Below, piece after piece: positions 25,401-33,550 of a stretch of DNA of 64,000 nt. The notes under the pieces are model-generated. The model was not told the DNA's origin. It saw nothing but the letters and a program-made list of their open reading frames with translations, and did no database searches. Each line of letters begins with the position of its first letter. Positions within the stretch are counted from its first letter, which is position 1. The position numbers and the translations under genes are program-made. This DNA comes from Mangrovibacterium diazotrophicum (GTDB taxonomy: Bacteria; Bacteroidota; Bacteroidia; Bacteroidales; Prolixibacteraceae): the NCBI RefSeq assembly GCF_003610535.1, contig NZ_RAPN01000001.1, forward strand, positions 2,839,320 to 2,903,319, written 5' to 3'.

Positions 25401-27039
25401 CACTGTTCAGCGAATAGGCATTCAGGTTGTAGATGTTCTTCATCATCAACTTCCAGGTAGGAAGTTTCGGCGACAAGTTGGTTCCTTTCAACAGTTTCAG
25501 CACCAAAGTTTCCGGTGCGTCAATCCCGTCAGTCGAAAATTCACCAACCTGGTACGTTTTTCCGTTTGCCGTGTAGTTGTAGGCAACCGCCAACACCTCG
25601 TCGGTATTCAAAGCCGAGTTCAGCGAGATGTATCCCAACTGAAGGTTCACGGTATATTCTGACGAGCTCAGTTTCCGCGCCTGTTCAATCTTCTCAAAAT
25701 CCTGCCCGCCATTAAATCCGTAGCCCGAAAAACTGTTCATCGTTTTCGTGATCTGCGACACATCGCGAATGGCAGCGTAGTTGTCAATCAACTCGCGGTA
25801 CATTTTATTCGCGTCGTTGTACGGATAGATGTTGTCCGGGTAGGGCAAACCGGTATTCCCTTCGAAACCGGGAACACTGTTGTAAATATTTTTGCTTTGT
25901 TCAGCCAGGTCCATCAGCGCCAAAATGTTTCGCGACTCGCTGTAATTACCCGACTTGTTGGTCACCCAAACTTCTATTTTGTTGATTGTAATCGCTGACT
26001 GAACCACAGGCAGGTTGCTCAAGGCTTTATCGTAAGTATCCCTGAAATATTGCGAAAGGAAGAAGTGGCGGTTGGCATCGTATTCCGACGCTTTCAACTC
26101 GAAAGATGTCTTCTGGGCTCCCCCCTCAATATCCACAACTTTCGTTTCACCCTTGTTTTGCGAGAAGATGGTCGAAACGAAAAGTTTGCCAAACTGCATG
26201 TCGGTTTTTACACCAAACAGGTTGGTGGCACCGGTTATCAGCGATCCGTTCAATGGCAATGACACGTTACCCGCTTCAACCTTCTTGATAATCTCATCTT
26301 CATCACCCGAGTACTCCAGGTTCATTTTGTTTTCGTAATCGAAGGTCGCTTCGGTATTGTAATTCACCCGCATCTTCATCTTTTCGCCGATGCTGCCGTT
26401 CACGTTCATCTGGATCTTCTGATCGAAGTCGAAGGAGGGAACTTTTCGCAGACGCTCGGGGATTGACGGGTTCTCGGTTGAATTCATCTGGTAACCGAAG
26501 CTGACTTCCACAAATCCCTGGGGACGAATGTCGATATTATTACCGCCAAAAATCCGGTTGAAAGCTTCTCCCCCTACCGAAAGACGAGGAATCAAGCCTT
26601 CGCGTAGTTCCTGATCCTGTTCTCCGGAACGTTGACGCCAGTAATTGCGGATTGAATTTTGAAAATCGTAGTGAACATATTCCTCAAGCGACATCGCCCT
26701 CGGCATGCGATAATTTATGTCACCGACCTTTTCGGTCATGATATACTGCCCTGTTACGGGGTCATATTCAACCTCTGTGGTAATATTTGAAGGTTGCTTC
26801 AGAAATAGCCCCGATTGGGACTCCGGATCGGAATAATCGAACTCTTTGCGGTCGTCGAAAGGGAAAATCAAGACACCCGTGGTATCAACTTCAAGGGTGT
26901 CAACCCAGCTTGAATCAGCCGTTTGTGAAAATTCTGAGGAACGCTGAGCATACTCAATACCCGGCACCGAAGTCCAGCCCATCGCCAGAACCCCCGCAAA
27001 AATGACCAGAAGTAATGAATTTCTCAGATATGTTTTCAA
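19498..27039 (-). CDS. sprA: T9SS outer-membrane translocon SprA/Sov, first (ruvA-linked) paralog
   Basis: 2513 residues from TTG at 27039; an in-frame TAA four codons upstream leaves this TTG as the only start before Met20, and it yields a normal signal peptide (MKTYLRNSLLLVIFAGVLAMG). Key segments: EVEYDPVTGQY at 89-99, GEAFNRIFGGNNIDIR at 157-172, a DEDEIIKKVEAGNVSLPLNG segment near 265, and a C-terminus SFGMSFRFTLAQ. The protein is the outer-membrane pore of the type IX secretion system. It begins 19 bp after ruvA, a linkage common for sprA in Bacteroidota, which suggests that this is the ancestral copy and the downstream gene the duplicate. The two copies are similar along their full length. 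Confidence 0.96.
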   Translation of the reverse strand: MKTYLRNSLLLVIFAGVLAMGWTSVPGIEYAQRSSEFSQTADSSWVDTLEVDTTGVLIFPFDDRKEFDYSDPESQSGLFLKQPSNITTEVEYDPVTGQYIMTEKVGDINYRMPRAMSLEEYVHYDFQNSIRNYWRQRSGEQDQELREGLIPRLSVGGEAFNRIFGGNNIDIRPQGFVEVSFGYQMNSTENPSIPERLRKVPSFDFDQKIQMNVNGSIGEKMKMRVNYNTEATFDYENKMNLEYSGDEDEIIKKVEAGNVSLPLNGSLITGATNLFGVKTDMQFGKLFVSTIFSQNKGETKVVDIEGGAQKTSFELKASEYDANRHFFLSQYFRDTYDKALSNLPVVQSAITINKIEVWVTNKSGNYSESRNILALMDLAEQSKNIYNSVPGFEGNTGLPYPDNIYPYNDANKMYRELIDNYAAIRDVSQITKTMNSFSGYGFNGGQDFEKIEQARKLSSSEYTVNLQLGYISLNSALNTDEVLAVAYNYTANGKTYQVGEFSTDGIDAPETLVLKLLKGTNLSPKLPTWKLMMKNIYNLNAYSLNSEDFELHVLYQNETTGTLINYLPESNLEGHILLNVLNLDNLNSQLDPGSNGAFDFIDGVTVQSSTGRIVFPSVEPFGSFLGDSITDQAYRNKYVYQSLYDSTRTYAQQDAEHNKYVLKGSYSGASSSEISLGTVNLAQGSVKVTAGGITLTEGLDYTVDYTLGRVKIINPTYLESGTSLQVSTESEDLFSVQRKTLLGTHMNYAFSDNFNLGGTVLHMSERPLTQKVNYGEDPISNTMLGLDLTYNTESQLLTRLVDKLPFIETKEKSSVAVEAEVAKLIVGNSSVTDGTVYIDDFESTQTSIDLRARQAWMLASTPQNQPSLFPEGDLDDDLAYGFNRAKLAWYVIDPLFLRNTAQTPSHIKNDLDQQSNHLVREVYQQEIWPDKDVEIGVPTNISVLDLAYYPEERGPYNFDTDPSPYSAGLNPDGTLADPESRWGGIMRKIETTDFEAANIEYIEFWMMDPFVNDSTGTMSGGDLYFDLGDISEDVLKDSRKSYENGLPETDLISDVDTTIWGRVSTKTQITKSFVTDPDVILRQDVGFDGLSDTDEQSFYDGYLAVLKNILDPQTYVNFAEDPSGDDYHYYRGTDYDNDEVSILDRYKKYNGPEGNSRPASRSTESYTTSASTLPDGEDINNDNTLSEYERYYQYRLSIRPGDMQLGNNYITDVRTARVTLANGNVGEVKWYQFKVPVKQPEATVGSISDFSSIRFMRMFLRQFQDPVILRFATLDLVRADWRRYTDDLEENSNNLGTNTTFDVSAVNIEENSDRQPVNYVLPPGIDRVIDPANAQLLQLNEQSMTLKVTDLEQGDARAAYKSINMDFRRYKRLKLEVHAEAIEGEELQDDDLYFFIRMGSDYNYNYYEYEVPLKLTDPGVYNGSIEADRIAVWPDENRINIPLSIFTDAKLERNAIMRSADSNLQLTDIYELVHEDYNNNQNLIKVKGNPNLGYVEVMMMGIRNKAGTLITPPKSIEVWANELRLSELDNNGGWAANMRVSTRLADFGSVVVAGRHRSVGFGSIDQNANERSQEALTEYDISSNFELGRFFPKQAQVRIPLYVGVSKSVSNPEYDPLNPDITMEQTLAAAETKSERDSIKRMAQDYSKRTTIVLNNVKVDKMNKSGTPKLWDPTNFSGSFAFNKQRDRDVNTAYSVEKSYRVALSYNFNNRPKLYEPFRQTKALRGNAFRLIRDFNFYLMPTQISYRNELYRYYKEVQTRNISNPDLKIPLTVEKDFIWRRNFDLRYNLTRSLKIDFSSQGTARIDEPLGRINRNDDDYQLKKDSILRNLFDLGRPVLYHHVLNATYQLPINKINLLNWVTATGRYQAMYDWTAGTITDETIELGNVMENSRVMQFNGQASFINLYNKVPFLKEVNQKFGGGSRSARSSSSRARMASSQAQSKAEFRIRDVEFKDNRIKFEANAAKVVNHKLKTTDVQVKVYNAEGQQVRGTVKVIDENQVSFQSRSDIDAGRIEITGKRRIENDWMYTVAQYTARTAMMVKNFNVTYSSSDGTLLPGFMPEPAIFGSGHYNPDPAMFGQIASTSAPGFPFLFGWQDDDFARKAALKGWITKDTTLNAPYVMSHNETWAFRANLEPIPFLRIDLEANRSFSENASEYYIYDINTGDFNAQNRTLKGNFTMSVNTWSTAFSKVGDASVEIPEAYQNMLDYREVIARRLDARRVANAEAGYVPGDNNPETGFPVGYGPTSQEVLIPAFIAAYTGQAPEKVSLNPFPSLKYMRPNWRITYDGVVSKIKGLNKVAKSVNLNHAFRSSYNIGSYITNLNYDDQSFGDGWSYEMNELNGDFVSKYDINSVSISEMFSPLINVDVTWLNDMSTRVEIKRARNLTLNFANNQLTEVLSNEISFGFGYRFPRMDLIIKSKSSQKAYSNDLNIRADLALRKNKTILRKLEENDNQLTAGQNAVTLKTTADYMLSDRFQLRLYYDKVVNKPFTSSAFPTATTSFGMSFRFTLAQ

Positions 27040-27058
27040 TACCGCGCTTTATGAAATG

Positions 27059-27643
27059 TTACAGGCTTTTTAGGGCCGCTTTAATCATCTGCTCGACGGT
27101 GATTCCCGGATTTGTTTTTAAAATTTTATCCAGTTCTTTCTCAACACTTTTACGTGCGAAACCGAGCATAACTAAAGCAGATAACGCTTCATCGCGGATA
27201 GTATTGTCTGCGCCGGTCATTAAAATTTGGTCGCTAACCGGCTGTTTTCCTATTTTATCTTTCAAATCGATGATGACCCGCTGAGCAGTCTTAGCTCCAA
27301 TACCTTTGATGCTTTTCAACAGGTTCACATTTTCCTCCAAAATCGCCCTTTTTATCTCATCCGGGGTCAAAGATGAGAGCATCATCAAGGCTGTGCTCGA
27401 GCCAATTCCATTCACCGAAATCAACAAGCGAAACAGCTCACGTTCAGCCTGATCGGCGAATCCATAAAGCAAGTGTGCATCTTCGCGAACGACTTGATGC
27501 AAATACAGAATAACGGACTGTTTTCCGTTAATTGCGGAGTATGTATTTAACGAAATGTGTATAAAATAACCAATCGATCCGGCTTCAATTACGGCGTTTG
27601 CCGGTGTCAATCCGGTGATTTTTCCGGAAATATATTCATACAT
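27059..27643 (-). CDS. ruvA: Holliday junction branch migration protein RuvA
   Basis: 194 residues, the usual size. The N-terminal OB fold begins MYEYISGKITGL; two helix-hairpin-helix motifs read SVNGIGSSTALMML (about 76-89) and SIKGIGAKTAQRVI (about 111-124); a C-terminal UBA-like domain (about 150-194) contacts RuvB. RuvA tetramers bind four-way junctions and guide RuvB-driven branch migration. It sits between pdxA (53 bp upstream) and sprA (19 bp downstream), probably in one transcript. Confidence 0.97.
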   Translation of the reverse strand: MYEYISGKITGLTPANAVIEAGSIGYFIHISLNTYSAINGKQSVILYLHQVVREDAHLLYGFADQAERELFRLLISVNGIGSSTALMMLSSLTPDEIKRAILEENVNLLKSIKGIGAKTAQRVIIDLKDKIGKQPVSDQILMTGADNTIRDEALSALVMLGFARKSVEKELDKILKTNPGITVEQMIKAALKSL

Positions 27644-27696
27644 AGAAGAGAGATATTTTTAGACCGAAGCCCGTGGGCTCCGGTCATTTTATCCAA

Positions 27697-28791
27697 TTAA
27701 AGAGTTGGTTCTTCGTCTACAAAATCAACGCTTTCATCAACCTGGTTCGGGTTGATCTCATAGCGTTTTAGCGGATTCTGGCTAATTTCTTTGTACAACT
27801 CACGGTTCTTGTGCACATCAATCGCCAGGTACAAAGCTTCGCGGAATGACTCCGGAGACGCCTTACCTTCACCCGCAATATCAAATGCGGTACCGTGAGC
27901 CGGAGATGTACGAATAACCGGCAAACCAGCCGTGAAATTCACGCCACGTTCGAACGAAATCACTTTGAAAGGTGTCAAGCCCTGATCGTGGTACATCGCC
28001 AAAATAGCATCGAACTTGGTGTAATCGCCCGAACCAAAGAAACCGTCGCAAGGATATGGCCCGATGGCCAGAATACCTTCTTCTTTCGCCTGTTCAATTG
28101 CCGGGATGATAATTTCTTTTTCTTCGCTACCCAACAAACCACCGTCGCCGGCGTGCGGGTTCAAGCCCAATACGGCAATACGAGGTTTTTTAATGCTGAA
28201 GTCTTGTTCCATTGAAGCTGAAATGATCCGCAATTTGCGAACGATCGCTTCTTTGGTAATCAGGCCCGCAACTTTTGTCAGCGGCACGTGTGTGGTAACC
28301 ACCCCGATTTTCATCATCTCGCTCACCATCAACATCACATAGTTGTTGGTATTGAATTGCTCTGCCAAAAATTCGGTGTGACCAGGAAAATTGAATTTTT
28401 CGCTTTGGATATTGTCCTTGCTGATCGGACCGGTAACCAAGGCATCAATGTTTCCGGCTTTCAAATCGTTCACCGCTGCATCGAGGGCCATGTACGAGGC
28501 TTCACCAGCTACATCTGAAATTTTCCCAAGCTCTACACGAATGTTATCGTCAATACAATTGATGATATTCGGTTTGCGGAAATCGGCTTCTCCCGGGTGC
28601 TTAATCGTATTAAAGTTGAAATGCTCCATGTCCAACGCTTTGCGGTGGTAAGCTGCCACTTTGGGCGATCCGTAAACAATTGGAGTACACATTTCAAGGA
28701 TCCGGGGATCACTCAGTGTCTTCATAATCACTTCGTAACCAATACCGTTAATATCACCTTGAGAAATACCTATTTTTATTTTTTTGCTCAT
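27697..28791 (-). CDS. pdxA: 4-hydroxythreonine-4-phosphate dehydrogenase PdxA
   Basis: 364 residues. Metal-binding histidines lie in FPGHTEF (about 137), NPHAGDGG (about 211) and MYHDQGLTPFK (about 266). PdxA oxidises 4-phosphohydroxy-L-threonine with NAD and the product is condensed by PdxJ to pyridoxine 5'-phosphate. An acidic C-terminal extension (FVDEEPTL) is visible. It leads the pdxA-ruvA-sprA string. Confidence 0.96.
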   Translation of the reverse strand: MSKKIKIGISQGDINGIGYEVIMKTLSDPRILEMCTPIVYGSPKVAAYHRKALDMEHFNFNTIKHPGEADFRKPNIINCIDDNIRVELGKISDVAGEASYMALDAAVNDLKAGNIDALVTGPISKDNIQSEKFNFPGHTEFLAEQFNTNNYVMLMVSEMMKIGVVTTHVPLTKVAGLITKEAIVRKLRIISASMEQDFSIKKPRIAVLGLNPHAGDGGLLGSEEKEIIIPAIEQAKEEGILAIGPYPCDGFFGSGDYTKFDAILAMYHDQGLTPFKVISFERGVNFTAGLPVIRTSPAHGTAFDIAGEGKASPESFREALYLAIDVHKNRELYKEISQNPLKRYEINPNQVDESVDFVDEEPTL

Positions 28792-28954
28792 TGCGTTCTA
28801 TTGCTAATCGTTTATTCTAAAAAACTTACAACCACTACCGGTTGTTTAAGTAACCCGTAAATTTAATTCTTAAATCGAGTTTATCAAAAAAGGCGCTGTT
28901 TATTTAAAAGCAGTCATTCGAGTGTCGATCCCTATGAAATCTCGATCCTTGTTC

Positions 28955-29485
28955 TTATTCCTTTACGCCGAACTTGTTGGAATGGATCTTCTCCCACTGC
29001 AAATCCGCCGTCTCAACCGGACGTCTTTCCTGGGCAGGATAACCAACGGCGATTATGCTCAACACACTTAAATTTGAAGGAATTTCCAGCACCTCGCGGA
29101 CATATTCTTCCGCCGTCTTTTCATCCGAATGATTCCGTCCCCGGATTTGCACCCAACAACTTCCCAAACCCAACGCTTGCGCTGTAAGTTGTAAAAAGAC
29201 GGATGCAACAGAGCAGTCTTCGATCCAGGCTTCTGTTTTTGTCTCATCGGCAGTGATTACGATGGCCAATGGCGCTGTTTCCAATAATTTGCTGCCAAAT
29301 GGTTTCGACGTTGCCAATTGCTGAATCAGGCTGCGGTCCTGCACCACAACAAACTCCCAGGCATTAGCACTTTTCGATGCAGGTGAGCGCAGTGCTGCCT
29401 CCTGCAGTAACTTCAGTTTATCTTCTTCAACAACTTGTTCGGTAAATTTGCGGATACTCCGTCTTTGGCGAATAATATCGATCAT
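28955..29485 (-). CDS. Nitroreductase family protein
   Basis: 176 residues from ATG at 29485 (MIDIIRQRRSIRKF); a TTG ten codons upstream gives only a Lys-rich extension. The FMN-binding pattern RRSIRKF is at the N-terminus, followed by SPASKSANAWEFVVV and the LGLGSCWVQIRG segment near residue 115. Members are FMN-dependent NAD(P)H oxidoreductases acting on quinones, nitro compounds or flavins; the physiological substrate is not evident. It is monocistronic or follows the 166-residue membrane protein upstream. Confidence 0.9.
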   Translation of the reverse strand: MIDIIRQRRSIRKFTEQVVEEDKLKLLQEAALRSPASKSANAWEFVVVQDRSLIQQLATSKPFGSKLLETAPLAIVITADETKTEAWIEDCSVASVFLQLTAQALGLGSCWVQIRGRNHSDEKTAEEYVREVLEIPSNLSVLSIIAVGYPAQERRPVETADLQWEKIHSNKFGVKE

Positions 29486-29604
29486 GATTTTTGCTTTTTT
29501 CTTTTGGAGTAGCAAAACAAATACATTTCAACGACATATCCATAAATCAACGCAGAGAAGCCCGCTCTGAGCTTTCTTTTTCCGAAACAGAATGAAATCT
29601 AAAA

Positions 29605-30105
29605 TCAGATAAGAATAAAGAGGATGACCAGTGCGATAAAGAGCATGAACAACACCAACTGGTTGCGAATAAAAAGTCCCAGCAGAATGAGCACTTCAAT
29701 CTCCTCGGTGTCTGCCATGTAAATATCCACCGAGCCACGGTCTTTAGTCAAAAACTCGTGACTCTGAAAAACGATAATCTCTTGTCCATTGTATTTCCAG
29801 GCCCAACGCGACTGCCAAAAATTCTTGATCTCGAGTTCAAAACGCTTGCCGTTCAACACTAAATCGCTTTTGGGGCTGAACAAGTTGATCATGATTGTCG
29901 CCAGCGGCGCCTGGTTGGTGGCATCTGAAATTTCCAGTTTCGAGAGGAAGAAATCGCGGCTCAACAGAAAACGCCGCCCATTGATTGTAGCCAAAGCATC
30001 GGAGCTGAAAAAACTGTTCCAATCAATCACACCAATCTGCTCGCTGTTTCGTGCAATTGTCAGCCGGTTTTTCAATAATCCTTTAGACCAAACCAATCTA
30101 TCCAT
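29605..30105 (-). CDS. Hypothetical protein with C-terminal membrane hairpin
   Basis: 166 residues from ATG at 30105 (MDRLVWSKGLL), chosen over an upstream TTG because AGAG lies just before it. Residues 1-130 are a beta-rich soluble domain with repeated NGxxF motifs (INGRRFLLSR, LNGKRFELEI, YNGQEIIVF), somewhat like LURP-one/Tubby C-type folds (tentative). The last 35 residues contain a hydrophobic segment (LLGLFIRNQLVLFMLFIALVI). No function is assigned. Confidence 0.7.
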   Translation of the reverse strand: MDRLVWSKGLLKNRLTIARNSEQIGVIDWNSFFSSDALATINGRRFLLSRDFFLSKLEISDATNQAPLATIMINLFSPKSDLVLNGKRFELEIKNFWQSRWAWKYNGQEIIVFQSHEFLTKDRGSVDIYMADTEEIEVLILLGLFIRNQLVLFMLFIALVILFILI

Positions 30106-30441
30106 ATTCTCTTTTTTCTGAAAATTGAACTGCAATTTAAGTAATTTAAAACAATTCTACGCTGCGGTTTCACCAACCTGCGTGCTTAAAAATGTTAAAA
30201 AATGCTATCATAATCAGCTGAAAACATCGACAATTCAAGCGATCGAAAAGGACGTTCCTTCCCGACATTTCGATCAATAATAAAACGAGGAAACAGTCGC
30301 TGCTACAAAACCAACACGGCGACTATAAATATGAGACACCAGACTCGAGTAAAAGGAACAAAGAGGAATCACCCACCAGGACATACGAAAAGCAACCAGC
30401 GCCAATTGCATCGAAGATGGGCACCATCTTCCTTTGTAGGA
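30106..30441. other. Spacer without recognised gene
   Basis: About 330 bp between rlmN and the upstream-facing hypothetical gene. A perfect 8-bp stem with a 3-base loop (30413-30431, GAAGATGG/CCATCTTC) lies just after the rlmN stop on the minus strand and may end that transcript, although no T tract follows. Nothing else was recognised. Confidence 0.45.
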
Positions 30442-31467
30442 TCAATTTTTTACCAATGCCTTTGTGCTCAACAAGCCACAAGCAGCGTAAATGTCCTGTC
30501 CACGACTGGCACGGATGGTTGTTGTGATACCTTTTTTCTCCAGGCCTTCTTTGAATTCGACCAAAGTTGCTTCGTCGGTTCCTTTCAACGGCGTATCCGG
30601 AATCGGGTGGAAACGAATCAGGTTGATGCGGCACTTGATGCCTTCAAGAATACGAGCCATTTCCCGAACATGGGCCGGAGTATCATTCAGCCCGTGGAAA
30701 ACGATGTATTCGAAGGACACTCGACGTTGACGGCCAAAGTCCCAGTTGCGGATTTCAGCCAAAACTTCATCCAGCGGGTAGGCAATTTCGACGGGCATCA
30801 GTCGCTGACGTTCGTCGTGAAAAGGCGTGTGTAAGCTAATAGCGAGGTGACATTCGCTCTCGTTCAGGAAGCGAACCAAACCGGGCACGATACCAATCGA
30901 CGAAACGGTAATCCGGCGTGGGCTCATGGCAAATCCCCATTCCGAAGTCAGAATCTGCGTACTTTTCAGCACTTCATCCAAATTGTCGAACGGCTCACCC
31001 ATTCCCATGTAAACGATGTTCGTCACCTCTTCCCACTCGGGAATATTGCGAATTTGGTTGACAATTTCACCGGCTGTCAACTGTCCCTGGAAACCTTGCT
31101 TCCCGGTCATACAAAAAAGGCAGCCCATTTTGCAACCTACCTGCGACGATACACAGACCGTCTTCCGATCCTTGTCGGGAATCATCGCGGTCTCTACAAA
31201 TTTTCCCTTTGCAGTTGGGAACAGGTACTTCTTTGTACCATCGATACTCTCCTGAACTTTCGTCGTATCAACCAGTCCGAAAGTATATTTCTCATTCAGC
31301 AGTTCGCGTGCTTTCTTTGAAAGGTTACTCATCTCGTCGATCGAGGACACTTTCTTCTTGTACAACCAATCGGTGATTTGTTTGGCTGTAAATTTCGGCA
31401 AAGCGAGTTCCGCGCAAACGCCTTGCAATTCTTCTAGTGTCTTCCCAAATAAAGCTTCTTTCTGCAT
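30442..31467 (-). CDS. rlmN: Dual-specificity RNA methyltransferase RlmN
   Basis: 341 residues from ATG at 31467 (MQKEALFGKT); a TTG six codons earlier is less likely. The radical-SAM motif C-x3-C-x2-C (GCKMGCLFC) is at Cys112, 116 and 119. The C-terminal cysteine in YAACGLLS near 332 is the methyl-carrying residue in the family. RlmN methylates C2 of A2503 in 23S rRNA and A37 in some tRNAs. It lies 20 bp after the flavoprotein gene and probably shares its transcript. Confidence 0.96.
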   Translation of the reverse strand: MQKEALFGKTLEELQGVCAELALPKFTAKQITDWLYKKKVSSIDEMSNLSKKARELLNEKYTFGLVDTTKVQESIDGTKKYLFPTAKGKFVETAMIPDKDRKTVCVSSQVGCKMGCLFCMTGKQGFQGQLTAGEIVNQIRNIPEWEEVTNIVYMGMGEPFDNLDEVLKSTQILTSEWGFAMSPRRITVSSIGIVPGLVRFLNESECHLAISLHTPFHDERQRLMPVEIAYPLDEVLAEIRNWDFGRQRRVSFEYIVFHGLNDTPAHVREMARILEGIKCRINLIRFHPIPDTPLKGTDEATLVEFKEGLEKKGITTTIRASRGQDIYAACGLLSTKALVKN

Positions 31468-31487
31468 CCTGAAAATTTTCTGCAAAG

Positions 31488-32168
31488 TTAGAAATAAATC
31501 TCCGCAATGATGTTATCGTAAGGCACGCCCTTGTTGATCAGCAAATCGCGCACCTCGACCACCATGATGGCTTTGCCGCACAAAAAGTACTGCACATCTT
31601 TTGGCAGCTCGTCCAGGCTTTTCAGGTAATCAGTTACGCGGCCCGGAAAAACATCGCACGACTGCTCACGAGAACAACAACGCTGGTAGTTCTTCCCCAA
31701 CGACCAATCCAGTTCATCTTCAAAATAAAACTGGTTCAGGTAGCTGGCGCCATGAATCAACTTCTTATCCTCGAACAAACCCGATTGAAACATCGCGTAG
31801 AACGGCGCGATTCCGGTTCCGGTGGCAATCCACCAAGCCGGTTTCTGACTACCAATAAAACTGCCGTAAGGTTCGGTCAGCAAAACTTTATCGCCCGGAA
31901 CCAGTGCTGCCAACTTGGGCGTCAGATAACCATCTTCTTTTATATTGAAGAGTACCCGTAGCTCCTGTTCGTGGTTTCCGCTACAAATACTGTAAATACG
32001 CGGAGGCTGCACCCGGTCAACCCCCAGTTTCACCACCTGTCCGGGCTGAAAATCCCACTTCCGCTTCACGGAAAGCAAAAATACCCCCGGCGAAATTTCC
32101 TCGTTACTCAACACTGTTTCTTCCAACAGCTCACGATCTTTCTTAATATATTCTTCGGCTTTAGCCAT
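31488..32168 (-). CDS. Ferredoxin-NADP(+) reductase-like flavoprotein
   Basis: 226 residues. The FAD-binding barrel contains [11 protein letters not shown] (RxYS motif, about 55-65); the NAD(P)-binding domain begins with [19 protein letters not shown] (about 112-130) and ends AEIYF, the aromatic C-terminus that stacks on the flavin in this family. A Cys pair (RCCSREQSC, about 162-170) and [10 protein letters not shown] complete the pattern. It transfers electrons between NAD(P)H and an iron-sulphur or flavin partner; the partner is unknown. It is divergent from yidD. Confidence 0.9.
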   Translation of the reverse strand: MAKAEEYIKKDRELLEETVLSNEEISPGVFLLSVKRKWDFQPGQVVKLGVDRVQPPRIYSICSGNHEQELRVLFNIKEDGYLTPKLAALVPGDKVLLTEPYGSFIGSQKPAWWIATGTGIAPFYAMFQSGLFEDKKLIHGASYLNQFYFEDELDWSLGKNYQRCCSREQSCDVFPGRVTDYLKSLDELPKDVQYFLCGKAIMVVEVRDLLINKGVPYDNIIAEIYF

Positions 32169-32261
32169 GTTTTCAATTTTGTCTGCCTCTTAAACACGAA
32201 GACATCCGTTTGGTTCTTCGCCATGCCGTTTTTTCGCTTCGGTTAAACCATTCTATTTATG

Positions 32262-32269
32262 TAACTTTG
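32262..32269 (+). promoter_or_regulatory. -7 promoter element of yidD
   Basis: TAACTTTG fits the Bacteroidota consensus TAnnTTTG exactly and lies 18 bases before the yidD ATG, implying a very short leader. No clear -33 TTG was found at the expected distance. Confidence 0.5.
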
Positions 32270-32287
32270 CCCATTAATAAAGAAAAA

Positions 32288-32572
32288 ATGCGGCGCGTCG
32301 TTAAATTCATATTGAAAATCCTGAGCTGGATCCTGCTGATCCCCATCTACTTTTATCGGGCTGCTATTTCCCCGATTCTGCCCAACTCGTGCCGCCACAT
32401 CCCCACCTGTTCACAATATGCCATCGAGGCCATTAAAATTCACGGACCATTCAAAGGCTTTTATTTAGCCACCAAGCGCATCCTGCATTGTCACCCCTGG
32501 GGAACACATGGCTACGATCCCGTTCCTCCACGCGGGAAAATCAAAGTCGAAAAAATGGATTTGAAGAAGTAA
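32288..32572 (+). CDS. yidD: Membrane protein insertion efficiency factor YidD
   Basis: 94 residues from ATG at 32288 ([12 protein letters not shown]); the open frame extends upstream only through a promoter-like region. The family signature is complete: [26 protein letters not shown] with the conserved Cys, and [12 protein letters not shown]. YidD is a small amphipathic protein at the inner membrane face that aids YidC/Sec-dependent insertion. It is not next to rnpA or yidC here. Confidence 0.95.
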   Translation: MRRVVKFILKILSWILLIPIYFYRAAISPILPNSCRHIPTCSQYAIEAIKIHGPFKGFYLATKRILHCHPWGTHGYDPVPPRGKIKVEKMDLKK

Positions 32573-32575
32573 TTT

Positions 32576-32669
32576 GAGCTCCAAGTTTCAAGTTTTAAGC
32601 TCCAAGTATTCTCCCTCTCTGCTCTCAGTGCCGCTTGCTCCACGCCCTTTGCTCTCTGCTCTCTACCAT
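32576..32669. repeat. Degenerate spacer repeats (AGCTCCAAGT and GCTCTCTGC types)
   Basis: AGCTCCAAGT occurs twice (separated by TTCAAGTTTTA), followed by several CTCTCTGCTCTC-type near-repeats. The tract is non-coding and lies between yidD and the TSUP gene. It belongs to a set of loose repeat tracts found in several spacers of the window. Confidence 0.6.
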
Positions 32670-32783
32670 CAGATTTAACATTCCATTAACCATAAATTTT
32701 GTTTTTCATTTGTTTTTAAATAAGTACTTCAACTACCTTTGATAAGTATTTATACTTACCTCGAATTTTTAAAAGACAATTTT

Positions 32784-33518
32784 ATGGAATGGGCGATTAG
32801 TGTTGTTGTTATTCTGATGGCGTCGTTGTTAAAAGGGATGACCGGTTTTGGGTTTGCGTTGCTGGCTTTGCCAATACTCACGGTTTTCTTCCCCATGCAG
32901 GCTCTGGTGCCGGCCATGACGATTTTCAACCTGGCAACTTCACTCTACATTTTGGCGAACATTAAAATGAAGATTGACTACAAATACCTTCTGCCCATGC
33001 TACTTGCCAGCTTTATTGGTATTCCTGCGGGGGTCAACATTCTTCAATACCTTCCTGAGCGTACAATGGAGCTGGCTACCGGTATCAGTATTTTTTCGTT
33101 GTCAATGGTATTCCTGCTGAGCGGCAACAAAGAAATTCCGGAATCGCGCAAAAAGAAACCCATTGTTTTTGCCGGCTTTCTAAGCGGCTTCATGGCTTCG
33201 AGCATGTCAATCGGCGGCCCTCCCATTGCCTTAGCCATGAACAGAAAAGGTTACACCAAAGAGCTTTTCCGTAAAATGTTTGCGCTGGTAAGCGTAGTGA
33301 ACGCCGTAATTGCCATCATTCTTTACGTCAGCAAAGGCATGTTTATGATATTTTCGCTGAAATTTGCAGCCTTCCTTTTTCCAGTCATGCTTATCGGATC
33401 AAAGATTGGCGACCTGCTCTCCAAACGGGTCAACCAGATGCAGTTTAAACGCACGATTCTCTATTTAAACATGCTGCTGGGACTTTTCATCGTTGTCCGA
33501 ATCTTGCTTCAACACTAA
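32784..33518 (+). CDS. TSUP (TauE/SafE) family permease
   Basis: 244 residues from ATG at 32784 (MEWAISVVVILMASLLKG); a TTG 15 codons upstream is an alternative. About eight membrane segments are visible. The family pattern SLLKGMTGFGFALLALPIL (about 13-31) and its internal repeat GFLSGFMASSMSIGGPPIA (about 132-150) are clear. TSUP proteins move sulphite, sulphonates or other organic anions across the inner membrane; the substrate cannot be inferred from neighbours. Confidence 0.9.
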   Translation: MEWAISVVVILMASLLKGMTGFGFALLALPILTVFFPMQALVPAMTIFNLATSLYILANIKMKIDYKYLLPMLLASFIGIPAGVNILQYLPERTMELATGISIFSLSMVFLLSGNKEIPESRKKKPIVFAGFLSGFMASSMSIGGPPIALAMNRKGYTKELFRKMFALVSVVNAVIAIILYVSKGMFMIFSLKFAAFLFPVMLIGSKIGDLLSKRVNQMQFKRTILYLNMLLGLFIVVRILLQH

Positions 33519-33550
33519 AAAAGTTCGCTGCGTTCAACAAATCAGACATT

